Shown here one piece after another: positions 53,644 to 63,875 of a stretch of 64,000 bases of DNA. A program made the position numbers and the translations under genes. Numbering within the stretch: the stretch's first letter is position 1; each line of letters starts with the position of its first letter. The DNA comes from Ureibacillus thermosphaericus (GTDB lineage: Bacteria > Bacillota > Bacilli > Bacillales_A > Planococcaceae). The notes below the pieces were generated by a model. The model had not been told where the DNA came from. It saw only the letters and a list, made by a program, of their open reading frames with translations, and did no database searches. The DNA lies in the NCBI RefSeq assembly GCF_012396605.1, contig NZ_JAAXPW010000007.1, positions 33,818 through 97,817 of the forward strand. Direction: 5' to 3'.

Positions 53644-54240
53644 ATGAATAATCGTGTATTACTTTACATTAGTGGATTGTTTACATTTATTCTCTTTATT
53701 ATTTTACGTTATACTTATGACACTTCTACTATCGTTTCATTTGATCAAAACATGGAATTATTATTAAAAGGTAATAAGTTTTTCAGCTTTTTCCATTATT
53801 TTGGTGAAACTTCATTAATAGATTTTATCGCAATTATTTTATTATTCATTTTATGGTTAAAGTTCAAAAATTACAGAGGAATGTTTTTTGTGATTCTTAC
53901 TATTCCGATTGGCCGATTGATTAATCATTTCGTAAAAGAATGGGTAGCACGTCCACGACCAGAAATAGCAGATCAATTGGCATCGTATAGCTTTCCATCT
54001 GGTCATGCTATGATGGGGTTATTGTATTTATTCACCATAGCTTATTTATTGTCTGAACTTACTAAAAATCATAAAAGTAAGTTGTGGTATTGGATTGGAG
54101 CATTGGTGTTAGCTATATTGACAGGATTATCAAGAGTGGCGGAGAAACATCATTTTGCAACAGATGTAATCGCTGGATGGAGTTTAGGATTTACTTGGTT
54201 TTGTATTTGTATTTTTTTGTATGAAAGTATTAAACGCTGA
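53644..54240 (+). CDS. PAP2-family lipid phosphatase
   Basis: A 198-residue membrane phosphatase with about six helices. All three motifs are present: KEWVARPRP (K-x6-RP), SFPSGHA (PSGH) and SRVAEKHHFATDVIAGW (SR-x5-H-x3-D). It dephosphorylates lipid phosphates, such as phosphatidylglycerol phosphate or undecaprenyl pyrophosphate (BcrC-like, giving bacitracin tolerance); the sequence does not separate them. ATG 53644 has GGTGGAG six bases upstream; an in-frame GTG four codons earlier is possible. Confidence 0.9.
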   Translation: MNNRVLLYISGLFTFILFIILRYTYDTSTIVSFDQNMELLLKGNKFFSFFHYFGETSLIDFIAIILLFILWLKFKNYRGMFFVILTIPIGRLINHFVKEWVARPRPEIADQLASYSFPSGHAMMGLLYLFTIAYLLSELTKNHKSKLWYWIGALVLAILTGLSRVAEKHHFATDVIAGWSLGFTWFCICIFLYESIKR

Positions 54241-54366
54241 TATAGCGTTTATTTTTTTGAAATAAGTTTTCTAAATCCACAAAATATAGATAAGGTAAAA
54301 AAAGTTGCACGAAGGAAAGTTCTGCGTATATAATAATATTAGGATATTAAAAGAAAGGATGTTCGA

Positions 54367-55182
54367 ATGAGTAACATCATATTAGCATTTAGTCTGACCT
54401 TATTTGCAGGGTTAGCAACTGGACTTGGTGCGCTTATAGCATTTTTTACCGAGAGAACGAATAAAAAGTTTTTATCTGCTGCTTTAGGTTTTTCAGCTGG
54501 CGTAATGATATATGTATCATTAATTGAAATTTTTTTTAAAGCGAAAGATGCATTAACGGTTGCTTTAGGAGAGTCGAAAGGGTATTGGATGACGGTGATG
54601 GGATTTTTTGGAGGAATGCTATTTATCGCTATGATAGATAAATTGATTCCGAAAAAAACAAATCCTCATGAAGTAAAAACAGTAGAGGATGTTATGCAAG
54701 CAGAATTATCACCTAAGGAATTAGATGAAGCAAATTTAATGAAGGTAGGAATATTTACGGCACTTGCTATCGGTATTCATAATTTCCCTGAAGGGATTGC
54801 GACTTTTATGTCAGCGATACACGATCCGAGTGTGGGAATTGCTATTGCCATTGCCATCGCTATCCATAATATACCTGAAGGGATTGCTGTAGCTATACCG
54901 ATATTTTATGCAACTGGTAAGAGGAAGAAAGCTTTTAAACTTTCCTTTTTTTCAGGACTTGCAGAGCCGATTGGTGCACTCGTTGCCTTTTTAATATTGA
55001 TGCCGTTTCTAAATGACATTATGTTTGGAATAATTTTTGCAGCAGTTGCAGGAATTATGGTGTTTATTTCTCTTGATGAACTATTGCCAGCTGCGAAAAA
55101 ATATGATGAGACCCACTCATCTATATACGGGGTGGTTGTGGGAATGGCGGTAATGGCGATAAGTTTAATTTTGTTGTCATAA
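54367..55182 (+). CDS. zupT: ZIP-family (ZupT-like) divalent metal transporter
   Basis: A 271-residue transporter with eight helices. The paired metal-binding motifs HNFPEGIATF (helix 4) and HNIPEGIAVA (helix 5) define ZupT-type zinc uptake proteins. The cytoplasmic loop between helices 3 and 4 is charged (PHEVKTVEDVMQAELSPKEL) and may bind metal loosely. The substrate is probably zinc, with manganese or iron possible. It is monocistronic with a convergent terminator against thrB. Confidence 0.92.
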   Translation: MSNIILAFSLTLFAGLATGLGALIAFFTERTNKKFLSAALGFSAGVMIYVSLIEIFFKAKDALTVALGESKGYWMTVMGFFGGMLFIAMIDKLIPKKTNPHEVKTVEDVMQAELSPKELDEANLMKVGIFTALAIGIHNFPEGIATFMSAIHDPSVGIAIAIAIAIHNIPEGIAVAIPIFYATGKRKKAFKLSFFSGLAEPIGALVAFLILMPFLNDIMFGIIFAAVAGIMVFISLDELLPAAKKYDETHSSIYGVVVGMAVMAISLILLS

Positions 55183-55188
55183 AAGTAT

Positions 55189-55237
55189 AACAGGAGTTGT
55201 TCTGAAGTAGGGAACTTTCGAACAACTCCTGTTTTAT
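55189..55237. terminator. Bidirectional terminator between the ZIP gene and thrB
   Basis: AACAGGAGTTGTTC and GAACAACTCCTGTT are perfect 14-bp arms around a 17-base loop, then TTTATT. Confidence 0.9.
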
Positions 55238-56154
55238 TATGCTTTAGAAACGCTTGATATTTCTTCAACATAAACGCCACATTGATCTGGTTTTGTCAGA
55301 ATGATTTTATGTGTCGGGAATAATTCCTCCATTTTTGCAACAAATTGTTGACCTATGGAATTTGGAATTATTGAAATCATTGTTGGTCCAGCACCACTTA
55401 ATGCAGTACCATACGCTCCAGCTTTTTTTGCTTCCTTGCGAATTTCATGGTAATAAGGGATAAGTTCTGCACGGAATGGCTCATGGAATAAATCAGATTC
55501 CATATATTTTCCGATGCGTTCATAATCCTTTAATACTAATGCTGCTGCGAGCATATTTGCACCAGCACTTGCTTGGACGGCATATGGTCTATGGAATGTT
55601 TTTGGCAACACATCTCTTGCTTCAGAAGTTTTTAACTTTACATTCGGAATAAATAATACAAATGATGCTTCAAGGTCATGGATGTGAATTGTATCAACAT
55701 TGCCTGCTTCATCCATTGTTGAAATGGTTAATCCTCCTAATACAGAAGCAGTGGCATTGTCTGGATGGCCTTCAAACTGTGAAGATAGATTTAATTTATC
55801 TTGCACAGATAATTGAAGGTCACAAAGGAGGTTTGCAATTTCAATTCCTGCTACAATTGCTGCTGCACTACTGCCAATTCCTCGAGCAAAAGGCAGTTCA
55901 CTTGTCATTTCGATACGACAGCTAGGCATTTCTCTGTTATATTGTTTTGCAGTTTCATGAGCGATTTTATAAATTAAGTGATCTTTTATTTCGAATTTTT
56001 TTGGTAACCCTTCTGATAAATGGATAATTTCCCATTCATCTTGAGGAGAAACAGTTAACTTTAAATAAAGTGATAGGCTAAGCCCTATAGAATCAAATCC
56101 CGGGCCTAAATTTGCAGTGCTTCCTGGAACTGTAATTTGCCATTTTTTACTCAT
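55237..56154 (-). CDS. thrB: Homoserine kinase
   Basis: A 305-residue GHMP kinase that phosphorylates homoserine in threonine synthesis. The ATP loop [23 protein letters not shown] is near residue 90, the N-terminal strand has [18 protein letters not shown], and the C-terminal motif [18 protein letters not shown] closes the active site. Its start overlaps the thrC stop (ATGA). The usual partner hom is absent from this cluster. Confidence 0.95.
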   Translation of the reverse strand: MSKKWQITVPGSTANLGPGFDSIGLSLSLYLKLTVSPQDEWEIIHLSEGLPKKFEIKDHLIYKIAHETAKQYNREMPSCRIEMTSELPFARGIGSSAAAIVAGIEIANLLCDLQLSVQDKLNLSSQFEGHPDNATASVLGGLTISTMDEAGNVDTIHIHDLEASFVLFIPNVKLKTSEARDVLPKTFHRPYAVQASAGANMLAAALVLKDYERIGKYMESDLFHEPFRAELIPYYHEIRKEAKKAGAYGTALSGAGPTMISIIPNSIGQQFVAKMEELFPTHKIILTKPDQCGVYVEEISSVSKA

Positions 56155-57203
56155 ACTAAACCCTCAATGTAGTTTCGAATTTCTTCCATGTTATTTTTCA
56201 AAGAAACGACTTCCACAGTCGATACATTCATAGCAGTATCAGGGTCTTTTAGCCCGTTCCCCGTAAATACAGTGACCACTGTGCTACCTTTTTCAATTTT
56301 TCCGTTATTTACGGATTTGATTACACCAGCAAGGGAAGCAGCTGAACCTGGTTCGACAAAAATTCCTTCACTTTTTGCGATTTCTTTATATGCAGCAATG
56401 ATTTCTTCATCAGTAACGGAGTCGATTATTCCATTTGATTCATCGCGAGCCGCTTCAGCGAATTTCCAACTCGCAGGATTACCAATGCGAATAGCTGTCG
56501 CAACTGTTTCAGGATTGTCTATTGGTTGACCTTTTACAATGGCAGCTGCTCCTTCTGCTTCGAATCCATACATTTTAGGTAAACCACTGTTTTTTGCTTC
56601 ATTATATTCTTTAAAGCCTTTCCAATAGGCAGTGATGTTACCTGCGTTACCAACAGGAATACATAAATAATCAGGGGCTTTTCCTAAAGCATCGACAATC
56701 TCAAAGGCAGCAGTTTTTTGCCCTTCGATACGGTACGGATTGACAGAGTTTACGAGCGTTACTTTTCCTTCTTCACCAATTTTACGAACGATTGAAAGAG
56801 CATCATCGAAATTTCCATCAATTTCAATGATTTTTGCACCATACATACAAGCTTGTGCTAATTTCCCAAGAGCGACTTTTCCTTTTGGAATAACGACAAT
56901 GGATTGAATACCTGCGCGAGCAGCATAAGCGCTAGCAGCAGCAGATGTATTACCAGTAGATGCGCAAATAACACATTTTGCTCCTTCTTCCACAGCTTTT
57001 GCTACCGCAACGACCATTCCACGATCCTTGAAAGAGCCAGTAGGATTTAATCCTTCGTATTTTCCGTATAATTCTATGCCTAGTTTTTTAGATAAATTTC
57101 CTAAGTAAATTAAAGGAGTATTTCCTTCATTCAAAGTTAATGTAGGTGTTTTTTCTGTCACAGGTAAAAATTCTTTATATTCTTCGATAAGACCTTTCCA
57201 CAT
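56151..57203 (-). CDS. thrC: Threonine synthase
   Basis: A 350-residue PLP enzyme converting O-phosphohomoserine to threonine. The PLP lysine is in [11 protein letters not shown] and the phosphate-binding loop in [14 protein letters not shown]. The protein is of the short bacterial type (~350 residues). ATG 57203 has AAAGGAG eight bases upstream; an earlier in-frame ATG adds eight residues unlike the family. It is the first gene of thrC-thrB. Confidence 0.95.
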   Translation of the reverse strand: MWKGLIEEYKEFLPVTEKTPTLTLNEGNTPLIYLGNLSKKLGIELYGKYEGLNPTGSFKDRGMVVAVAKAVEEGAKCVICASTGNTSAAASAYAARAGIQSIVVIPKGKVALGKLAQACMYGAKIIEIDGNFDDALSIVRKIGEEGKVTLVNSVNPYRIEGQKTAAFEIVDALGKAPDYLCIPVGNAGNITAYWKGFKEYNEAKNSGLPKMYGFEAEGAAAIVKGQPIDNPETVATAIRIGNPASWKFAEAARDESNGIIDSVTDEEIIAAYKEIAKSEGIFVEPGSAASLAGVIKSVNNGKIEKGSTVVTVFTGNGLKDPDTAMNVSTVEVVSLKNNMEEIRNYIEGLV

Positions 57204-57454
57204 AGTAAAATCTCCTTTTGTTTTCACTGGGTGAACATCTGTTTTTATATAAAAGACATTTTAGCGCAGAATAATAGTATATTTCAATAGAAAACGAAAA
57301 ATTTAAAATATTATATACACAAATTATTTTATCATTTTTATTAAACACAAGATAAATAATTACAAAAATAAATCAAATATAATACTTGCTAATAATAGTG
57401 AATGGGTTTAATGTAATAATATCATCTAAATTGTAAAGACAGGTGAAATAACAG

Positions 57455-58696
57455 ATGGATAATAAGTTGTTGCAATCCAAGAAAGCCCGGACCATCTCTC
57501 GCAATAAATTGTTGGGGGTTGCTGGTGTCGGATGGTTATTCGATGCAATGGATGTCGGAATACTTTCATTTATTATTGCAGCACTAGCGGTAGATTGGGG
57601 TCTTTCCTCCAATGAAATGGGCTGGATTGGAAGTGTCAACTCTATTGGGATGGCCGTAGGAGCTTTTCTATTCGGATTGCTGGCAGATAAAATAGGAAGA
57701 AAAACCATTTTTATTGTAACACTATTGGTTTTCTCCATTGCAAGTGGTATATCGGCATTTACAACGACATTAGCTGCGTTTTTAATTTTACGATTTATTA
57801 TTGGTATGGGACTTGGTGGTGAACTTCCTGTTGCTTCTACATTGGTTTCAGAAAGTGTACCAGCTAAAGAACGTGGTCGGGTAGTTGTATTGTTAGAAAG
57901 TTTTTGGGCATTCGGATGGTTGTTAGCTGCAATCATTGCTTACTTTGTTATTCCAAGTGATATATGGCCAATTGCCGGTTGGAGAGTGGCATTAATCATA
58001 ACAGCTATACCAGCATTATACGCGGTATTTATTCGTTTGCATTTACCTGACTCTCCTCAGTTTGCCGCAAAACCTGAGGCGAAAAAACGCACTATTTTTC
58101 AAAATATAAGTGGTGTATGGTCAAAAAAATATGCGAAGTCTACCCTTATGCTTTGGGTACTGTGGTTTTCCGTTGTATTTTCTTACTATGGAATGTTTTT
58201 ATGGCTTCCAAGTGTTATGGTAGGAAAAGGCTTCAGCTTAATCTCTAGCTTTAAATATGTCTTGATTATGACCCTAGCTCAACTACCAGGTTATTTTACT
58301 GCTGCATGGTTTGTAGAAAAGATTGGGCGAAAATTTGTATTAGTTACTTATTTATTAGGAACAGCTGCAAGTGCTTATGTGTTTGGACAAGCAGAATCCA
58401 TTACAGTGCTATTAATTTCGGGAATTCTTTTATCCTTCTTTAACTTAGGTGCTTGGGGAGCTTTGTATGCTTATACACCGGAACAATATCCATTAGTAAT
58501 TCGTGGAACTGGCGCAGGGATGGCAGCAGCAATTGGACGGATTGGAGGCATTTTTGGTCCTTTGCTTGTAGGGTGGTTGCGTACGGCAGGATTTGATTTC
58601 GGATTTATTTTTGCTGTATTTTGCATTTCGATTGTAATTGGTGTAGCGGCAGTTGTTTTTTTAGGACAAGAAACAAAACAAATGGAACTAGAGTAA
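57455..58696 (+). CDS. niaP: MFS transporter, niacin permease (NiaP)-like
   Basis: A 413-residue twelve-helix major facilitator of the sugar/aromatic acid branch. It begins with FLGVAGVGWLFDAMDVGILSF-like LLGVAGVGWLFDAMDVGILSF, where the D-x-M-D motif in helix 1 is diagnostic, and has GLLADKIGRKTIFIV and GMGLGGELPVASTLVSE. The best match in my memory is NiaP (YceI), which takes up nicotinate or nicotinamide. That substrate is a moderate-confidence guess. The ribosome site is ACAGGTGA. Confidence 0.8.
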   Translation: MDNKLLQSKKARTISRNKLLGVAGVGWLFDAMDVGILSFIIAALAVDWGLSSNEMGWIGSVNSIGMAVGAFLFGLLADKIGRKTIFIVTLLVFSIASGISAFTTTLAAFLILRFIIGMGLGGELPVASTLVSESVPAKERGRVVVLLESFWAFGWLLAAIIAYFVIPSDIWPIAGWRVALIITAIPALYAVFIRLHLPDSPQFAAKPEAKKRTIFQNISGVWSKKYAKSTLMLWVLWFSVVFSYYGMFLWLPSVMVGKGFSLISSFKYVLIMTLAQLPGYFTAAWFVEKIGRKFVLVTYLLGTAASAYVFGQAESITVLLISGILLSFFNLGAWGALYAYTPEQYPLVIRGTGAGMAAAIGRIGGIFGPLLVGWLRTAGFDFGFIFAVFCISIVIGVAAVVFLGQETKQMELE

Positions 58697-58704
58697 ATAA
58701 ATTG

Positions 58705-58738
58705 AAGGAAGCTTTTTTAAGAACAAAAAGCTTCCTTA
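58705..58738 (+). terminator. Terminator of the NiaP-like gene
   Basis: GGAAGCTTTTT pairs with AAAAAGCTTCC around a seven-base loop, then TTATA. Confidence 0.7.
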
Positions 58739-58885
58739 TAAGTTTGACAATTTAATGAATTTACTTAGTTACTCTTGAATATTTTTCTGAAAACTCATTG
58801 TATTCACTCATTATACATGCTAACCTACTTTCTATAATATTGCATACATTAAAGTAATTTCATGAAGGAGGAATTCATTAAGAAA

Positions 58886-59746
58886 ATGGGCTTTTGTGAT
58901 GAAGTGAAAAAACGCTTTATCCGACTTTCAAGGGGACAACGTAAAGTAGCGCAGTTTGTTATAGAAAATCCGAATGTAGTTGCTACTCATATTGCCTCTG
59001 AAGTAGGAAAAATCATCGGTGTAAGTGAGTCAACAGTGATTCGGTTTTGTTATGCAATGGATTTATCTGGCTATAGTGAACTGCAAGATAGAATTCGAAA
59101 GGATTTATTAGAATCGAAACATGTTTCGGCTGGCGAACAATTATCCATTGGAAAAAAACATGAATATTTATTCAGTGAAATAATGAATCGGGATGTAACG
59201 AGTATTTTAAATACAATACAATGTATTGATGCAGAAAGCTTTGAAAAAGCCACAATTTATTTACATGAAGCAGGGATCATTTATACGTTAGGTTATAGAC
59301 AGTGCGCTCCATCTACATGTTATTTAACTTCAATGTTAGAAAATTTCGGAAAAAAGGTTACTCAAATCAAATTTAATGTTGAAGATATTGTAAACCAAAT
59401 AAATAGAATGGATACAGATTCAGTATTGTTTGTAATCGCTTTAGATTCGGTATTAGAAGATATATTAACAATTGTTAAATTAGCGAAAAATAAAAAGGTC
59501 AAAATTATTGCTATAACAAATTCTTCCATATCCCCTGTACGTGATTATGCAAATATCAGTTTTGTTGCAGGGGCTCAAAAACAAGTTGCTTTAGAAGCAA
59601 ATACCGCAGCTAATTCCCTTGTACACGCTCTCGTCGAAGGCATGACTCTACATAATAGAAATTATTATAAAAAATTTTTAAATTTAAATGCTCAATTAGA
59701 TGATAGTCTCCAATTTTTAGAAAAACGAACGTTAACAATGAAATAG
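58886..59746 (+). CDS. MurR/RpiR-family transcriptional regulator
   Basis: A 286-residue regulator. Residues ~1-75 form the RpiR helix-turn-helix (LSRGQRKVAQFVIENPNVVATHIASEVGKIIGVSESTVIRFCYAMDLSGYSELQ). Residues ~115-255 are a SIS sugar-isomerase-like domain (AGIIYTLGYRQCAPSTC ... DSVLFVIALDSVLEDI). The sugar ligand is unknown. The start is ambiguous: AAGGAGG (58865-58871) is 14 bases before this ATG, five bases before an ATT at 58877, and lies inside the frame opened by ATG 58862. Confidence 0.85.
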   Translation: MGFCDEVKKRFIRLSRGQRKVAQFVIENPNVVATHIASEVGKIIGVSESTVIRFCYAMDLSGYSELQDRIRKDLLESKHVSAGEQLSIGKKHEYLFSEIMNRDVTSILNTIQCIDAESFEKATIYLHEAGIIYTLGYRQCAPSTCYLTSMLENFGKKVTQIKFNVEDIVNQINRMDTDSVLFVIALDSVLEDILTIVKLAKNKKVKIIAITNSSISPVRDYANISFVAGAQKQVALEANTAANSLVHALVEGMTLHNRNYYKKFLNLNAQLDDSLQFLEKRTLTMK

Positions 59747-59894
59747 TGATACTTAAATGTTTGTAAAACTTTGAATTTTTCGAAAATATTTTTGTTTTTC
59801 ATAAATTTTATGTGATATGTTACGTTTTTCTATTATAAGGAAGTTATGATAAAATAGACACGGACTATACACAAATTTAGGAGGAACTATTTGA

Positions 59895-60821
59895 ATGAGC
59901 AAAGTAGTAGTTTTCGGACATAAAAACCCTGATACAGATTCGATTACATCCGCAATCGTTTATGCTTATTTAAAACAGCAACTCGGAGTAGATGCAGAAG
60001 CGGTAAGACTTGGTGAAATTAATAATGAAACAAAATATGCTTTAGAAAAGTTCGGTTTCGAGCCGCCAAGACTTATTTCAAATGTTGCAGAAGAAACTAG
60101 TGAAGTGATTTTAGTTGACCACAATGAGCGCCAACAATCTGCAGACGGAATTGAAAACGTAAAAATTTTAGAAGTTATTGACCACCACCGTATTGCAAAC
60201 TTTGAAACGGCTGATCCGTTATATTATCGCGCAGAACCAGTTGGATGTACGGCAACGATTTTAAATAAAATCTTCAAAGAAAAAAATATTGAAATTCCTT
60301 CAAACATTGCTGGTTTAATGCTTTCAGCCATCATTTCTGATACGCTTCTATTCAAATCTCCTACTTGCACGGAAGAAGATGTACAAGCAGGTAAAGAGTT
60401 GGCTGAAATTGCAGGAGTGAATGCGGAAGAATACGGTCTTTCGATGCTAAAGGCTGGTGCGGATCTTTCAGATAAATCTATAGAAGATTTACTTTCTTTA
60501 GATGCAAAAGAATTTACTTTTGGCACAGTGAAATCCGTTGTTGCTCAAGTGAATGCAGTTGATGTGAATGATGTGTTGAACCGTAAAGAAGAATTAGTAA
60601 GTTTACTGAATAAGAATGTTGAAGAAAAAGGTTTAAACTTATTCTTCTTCTTCATTACTGATATTTTAAACAACGATTCCGTAGCAATAGTAGCAGGAAA
60701 TGCTGCTCTAGATGCAGCAAAAGCATTCGGTAAGGAATTAGTGGATAACCAATTCGATTTACCAGGAGTAGTTTCACGTAAAAAACAAGTAGTTCCTGTG
60801 TTGACAGATGCATTAAGTTAA
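59895..60821 (+). CDS. ppaC: Manganese-dependent inorganic pyrophosphatase
   Basis: A 308-residue family II pyrophosphatase (DHH superfamily). Metal ligands are visible: [10 protein letters not shown] (His9, Asp13, Asp15), VDHNE (Asp near residue 75) and VIDHHR (Asp-His-His near residue 97). The C-terminal DHHA2 domain ends with SRKKQVVP, the substrate-binding motif. It hydrolyses pyrophosphate in the cytoplasm and drives biosynthesis. AGGAGG is well placed before the ATG. Confidence 0.96.
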   Translation: MSKVVVFGHKNPDTDSITSAIVYAYLKQQLGVDAEAVRLGEINNETKYALEKFGFEPPRLISNVAEETSEVILVDHNERQQSADGIENVKILEVIDHHRIANFETADPLYYRAEPVGCTATILNKIFKEKNIEIPSNIAGLMLSAIISDTLLFKSPTCTEEDVQAGKELAEIAGVNAEEYGLSMLKAGADLSDKSIEDLLSLDAKEFTFGTVKSVVAQVNAVDVNDVLNRKEELVSLLNKNVEEKGLNLFFFFITDILNNDSVAIVAGNAALDAAKAFGKELVDNQFDLPGVVSRKKQVVPVLTDALS

Positions 60822-60827
60822 TAATAG

Positions 60828-60864
60828 ACGGTGTTCAAGGTAAATCCTTGACACCGTTTTTTTT
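60828..60864. terminator. Terminator of ppaC (convergent with the Rieske gene)
   Basis: ACGGTGTTCAAGG pairs with CCTTGACACCGT (one bulge) around a five-base loop, then TTTTTTTT. Confidence 0.88.
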
Positions 60865-62240
60865 TATTCCAAAGATAGTGGATATACTGCTGGTCCTTCA
60901 ATGACGTTGCCAAACTTATCGAATCGTGAACCGTGGCAAGGGCAATCCCACGTTTCATCCGCCTCATTCCATTGGGTTTTACAACCTAAATGGGTGCATT
61001 TTGGAGCTTCAATTCGCATTAAATAACCTTCTGCGAGATTTGATACTGTAAAGCCAATTGCCTTCAACATTCGCATAAAAGTTTTTCCGAACATATTTCT
61101 CGAAGGACTATAAAGATATTGGGCAGGGTGTTGGCCTTCCGTAATTTGTGTCGAAATTATTTCACCTGCAACAAGCGAGTTGGAAAGCCCCCATTTCCGA
61201 TAACCAGTAGCGATATATATACGCGGTTCACTTTCTGAAATGCGTCCTACGTAAGGAATATAATCTGCTGTATTTGGATCTTGTGCACTCCATAAATATT
61301 CAGGTTTAGGCATATCGAAAGTTGACATAAGTTCTTTTTCTAACATTTCATAATAAAATTGTGTGTTTTGGACAGCACCTGCAACATGGGAGCTACCTCC
61401 GAAAATGAAGTATGGTTGATGATCAATTAAAGCTGTTCGAATTGTTCGGGAAGATTGATCGGTAGATAAATATTGGCCTTTCAATATCTCCGCAGTTTTG
61501 GTTGCCATTAAATAAGAACGGTCAATAGATAATTTGGCGATTTGCAGCCCCTTTATTGCCTCGATTGGATAATGGGTAGCAAGCACAATTGATTTGAAGT
61601 TTACTTCAAAATGATTCTCCGTTAAAAGGCGATTTTCATCAATAATTAATTTTGTTACCCTTGTATTTACAAATAGTTTTGCTCCCGCTTTTAATGCTAA
61701 TTTTGCAAAATGATTCGTAAATTTCGTCGGATGGATTTGATAGGTATTTTCCATTTTTAATGCAGTGATAACATCAAAAGGCAGTTCAGTATCAGTTGTT
61801 TCGATTCCTTGTATACCTATTTTCTTGTAAGCCTCTATTTCTTTCTTGATTTTTTCCGCACCCTGTTCTGTTGTTGCATATAAATAAGAATCAACTCGTT
61901 GGAATGTATCCGCTGTTGCATCATGAAGTGCGTTTTCAATAGCCGTTGCATTGGCATCATAATAGGTGCGCACTTCTTCTTCATTAAAAGTGTTCAGTAA
62001 TAAATCATAAACTGCACCATGTTGGGGAGTTAGTTTTCCCGTAGAGTGACCTGTTGTACCATTCGCAACAGAAGATTTCGCTTCTAGCAAAACAACATCT
62101 ATCCCTTTATTTGCAAGTAGATAGGCAGTATAGACCCCCGTTAATCCACCGCCAACTATACATACATCGCAGTTCAGGGAAGCGGATAATGATGTTAAAG
62201 ATAAAGGGGTTACATTATGTAACCAAAGCGAATTCTGCAT
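60864..62240 (-). CDS. yhfW: FAD-dependent oxidoreductase with C-terminal Rieske [2Fe-2S] domain (YhfW type)
   Basis: A 458-residue enzyme. The N-terminal FAD site is [17 protein letters not shown], with a DAO-type fold through residue ~400. Residues ~410-455 form a Rieske domain with CTHLGC and CPCHGSRF, giving the two Cys-His cluster-ligand pairs. Members such as YhfW (509 residues) are of unknown substrate. It is probably cytoplasmic since no signal peptide is seen. It is convergent with ppaC and divergent from the DsbA-like gene. Confidence 0.9.
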   Translation of the reverse strand: MQNSLWLHNVTPLSLTSLSASLNCDVCIVGGGLTGVYTAYLLANKGIDVVLLEAKSSVANGTTGHSTGKLTPQHGAVYDLLLNTFNEEEVRTYYDANATAIENALHDATADTFQRVDSYLYATTEQGAEKIKKEIEAYKKIGIQGIETTDTELPFDVITALKMENTYQIHPTKFTNHFAKLALKAGAKLFVNTRVTKLIIDENRLLTENHFEVNFKSIVLATHYPIEAIKGLQIAKLSIDRSYLMATKTAEILKGQYLSTDQSSRTIRTALIDHQPYFIFGGSSHVAGAVQNTQFYYEMLEKELMSTFDMPKPEYLWSAQDPNTADYIPYVGRISESEPRIYIATGYRKWGLSNSLVAGEIISTQITEGQHPAQYLYSPSRNMFGKTFMRMLKAIGFTVSNLAEGYLMRIEAPKCTHLGCKTQWNEADETWDCPCHGSRFDKFGNVIEGPAVYPLSLE

Positions 62241-62365
62241 GAAAATCCCCCTAAAAATGTGTTTTTTACGAGTATGTAAAAAAAATCACTACATTATTCA
62301 GTAGGAGCATATATTTTGTTGTTTTAAGAGGATACAAGTAAAATAGCGAAAAAGGAGGAAAAGAA

Positions 62366-63070
62366 ATGAAAGTAGAAGTTTGGTCAGATTTCGTTTGTCC
62401 ATTTTGTTATATCGGAAAGAAGCAGTTGGAGAAAGCAATTCAAGATACAGGGTATTTTGGACAAGTGGAAGTAGAATTAAAAAGCTTTTTATTAGATCCT
62501 ACAACATTAGAAGATTCGGATGAGTACATTTATGAGCATCTATCAAAAAAATATGGGATGCCGATTGATGAAGTAATGAAAATGACAAACAGTGTTGTAC
62601 AGCGGGCGAATGAAGTAGGACTTCAATATAATTTTGATGAACTAAAAACAGCAAATACTTTAAAGGCTCATCGATTGTCAAAATGGGCTTATTCAAAAGG
62701 AAAAGGTATAGAGTTCAGTGAACGGGTATTCCATGCGTATTTCATTGAAGGGAAAGCTATTGGAAAAGAAGATGTGTTAATCAAATTGGCAGAAGAAGTT
62801 GGACTTGAGAGTAAAGAAGTAGAAGAAATATTGAAGAGCAATCGATTTTCTGAAGAAGTCGAAAAAGATATTCAACAAGCTCAAATTTACGGTATTCAGG
62901 GTGTTCCATTTTTTGTATTTGAAAACAAATATGCAATCTCAGGAGCACAACCTCAAGAGTTATTTGAGCAGACAGTAAAGAAAGTAGCTGAAGAAAAGGG
63001 ATTAAAACCATCATTACAAATGCTCGGCGGAGACGGAGATATTTGCTCGGATGGACATTGCGATATTTAA
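62366..63070 (+). CDS. FrnE-like DsbA-family oxidoreductase
   Basis: A 234-residue cytoplasmic thioredoxin-fold protein. The active site FVCPFCYIGKK gives Cys11 and Cys14; the helical insertion (~50-150) separates it from the cis-proline in GIQGVPFFVFENKYAISGAQ. FrnE-type proteins act as disulphide oxidoreductases or isomerases, some in stress tolerance. The end of the protein has another C/H cluster (GDGDICSDGHCDI). AAAGGAGG precedes the ATG. Confidence 0.9.
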   Translation: MKVEVWSDFVCPFCYIGKKQLEKAIQDTGYFGQVEVELKSFLLDPTTLEDSDEYIYEHLSKKYGMPIDEVMKMTNSVVQRANEVGLQYNFDELKTANTLKAHRLSKWAYSKGKGIEFSERVFHAYFIEGKAIGKEDVLIKLAEEVGLESKEVEEILKSNRFSEEVEKDIQQAQIYGIQGVPFFVFENKYAISGAQPQELFEQTVKKVAEEKGLKPSLQMLGGDGDICSDGHCDI

Positions 63071-63189
63071 TTTCAGCCAAAAGTATGAGTGTTATTTGCT
63101 TGATAAAATGAATCCCCCCTTTTATACTTGATTTTATGAATCTTGAATTTGAGATGTTTTAAATTAAAGAAAGGGAGCATATATACATC

Positions 63190-63828
63190 ATGAAAAATGT
63201 GTTAGTAATTAAAGCAAATAACCGTCCAGACGGAATTTCAACAAAAATGTTTGAAACATATATTGAAGAAGCGAAGAAAATTGAAAATATTAATCTAAAA
63301 ATATACGATGTTTTCGAAGAAGATATGCCATATTTCGGTCAACAATTATTCGATGCATTGGCAAAACAAAACGAAGGTAAAGAATTAACGGAATCAGAGT
63401 CTCGTTTACTAGCTGCGAAGAAAAAAGCGATGGATTTAGTAAAAGAAGCAGAAGTAATCGTTGTTGCTTTCCCATTATGGAATTTAACAATTCCTGCACC
63501 TTTACACACATTCATTGACTATATTTATCAAGCAGGATTTATGTTTAAATATAATGAAAAAGGGCAACTAGTACAGTTATTAACAGATAAAAAATTCGTC
63601 ATTTTGAACGCACGAGGTGGATATTACTCATCACCAGAAGCTCAACCTATGGAAATGAGTGTAAATTATATTAAAAATGTTCTTGGGAATATTGCGGGAA
63701 TGGAGCTTCTTGATGAAGTGATTATTGAAGGCCATAACGCTGAACCAAATCGAGCAAATGAAATAATTGAAGCAGGTTTAGAACAAGTAAAAGCTTCTGT
63801 TCAAAAACTAGTACCAGTAGCAGTTTAA
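63190..63828 (+). CDS. azoR: FMN-dependent NADH-azoreductase
   Basis: A 212-residue flavodoxin-like quinone/azo reductase. The FMN phosphate-binding lead is VIKANNRPDGISTKMFETYIEE, with FPLWNLTIPAPLHTFIDYI as the flavin-contact helix and ILNARGGYYSS as the third flavin loop, all as in B. subtilis AzoR. It reduces quinones and azo dyes in the cytoplasm using NADH. It ends at a strong terminator, directly beyond which a group II intron begins. Confidence 0.93.
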   Translation: MKNVLVIKANNRPDGISTKMFETYIEEAKKIENINLKIYDVFEEDMPYFGQQLFDALAKQNEGKELTESESRLLAAKKKAMDLVKEAEVIVVAFPLWNLTIPAPLHTFIDYIYQAGFMFKYNEKGQLVQLLTDKKFVILNARGGYYSSPEAQPMEMSVNYIKNVLGNIAGMELLDEVIIEGHNAEPNRANEIIEAGLEQVKASVQKLVPVAV

Positions 63829-63833
63829 AAGAA

Positions 63834-63870
63834 AAAGAGGTGCCTGGAGTGATTTCAAGGCACCTCTTTA
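63834..63870 (+). terminator. Terminator of azoR (target of the intron)
   Basis: AAAGAGGTGCC pairs with GGCACCTCTTT around a 14-base loop. The intron starts six bases further on. Confidence 0.88.
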
Positions 63871-63875
63871 TTGTA

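Noticed and set aside
57373..57936. Minus-strand ORF of 187 codons over the start of the NiaP-like gene
   Set aside because: It is antisense to a well-supported MFS gene and has shadow-like composition (Asn/Ile/Pro/Ser rich).
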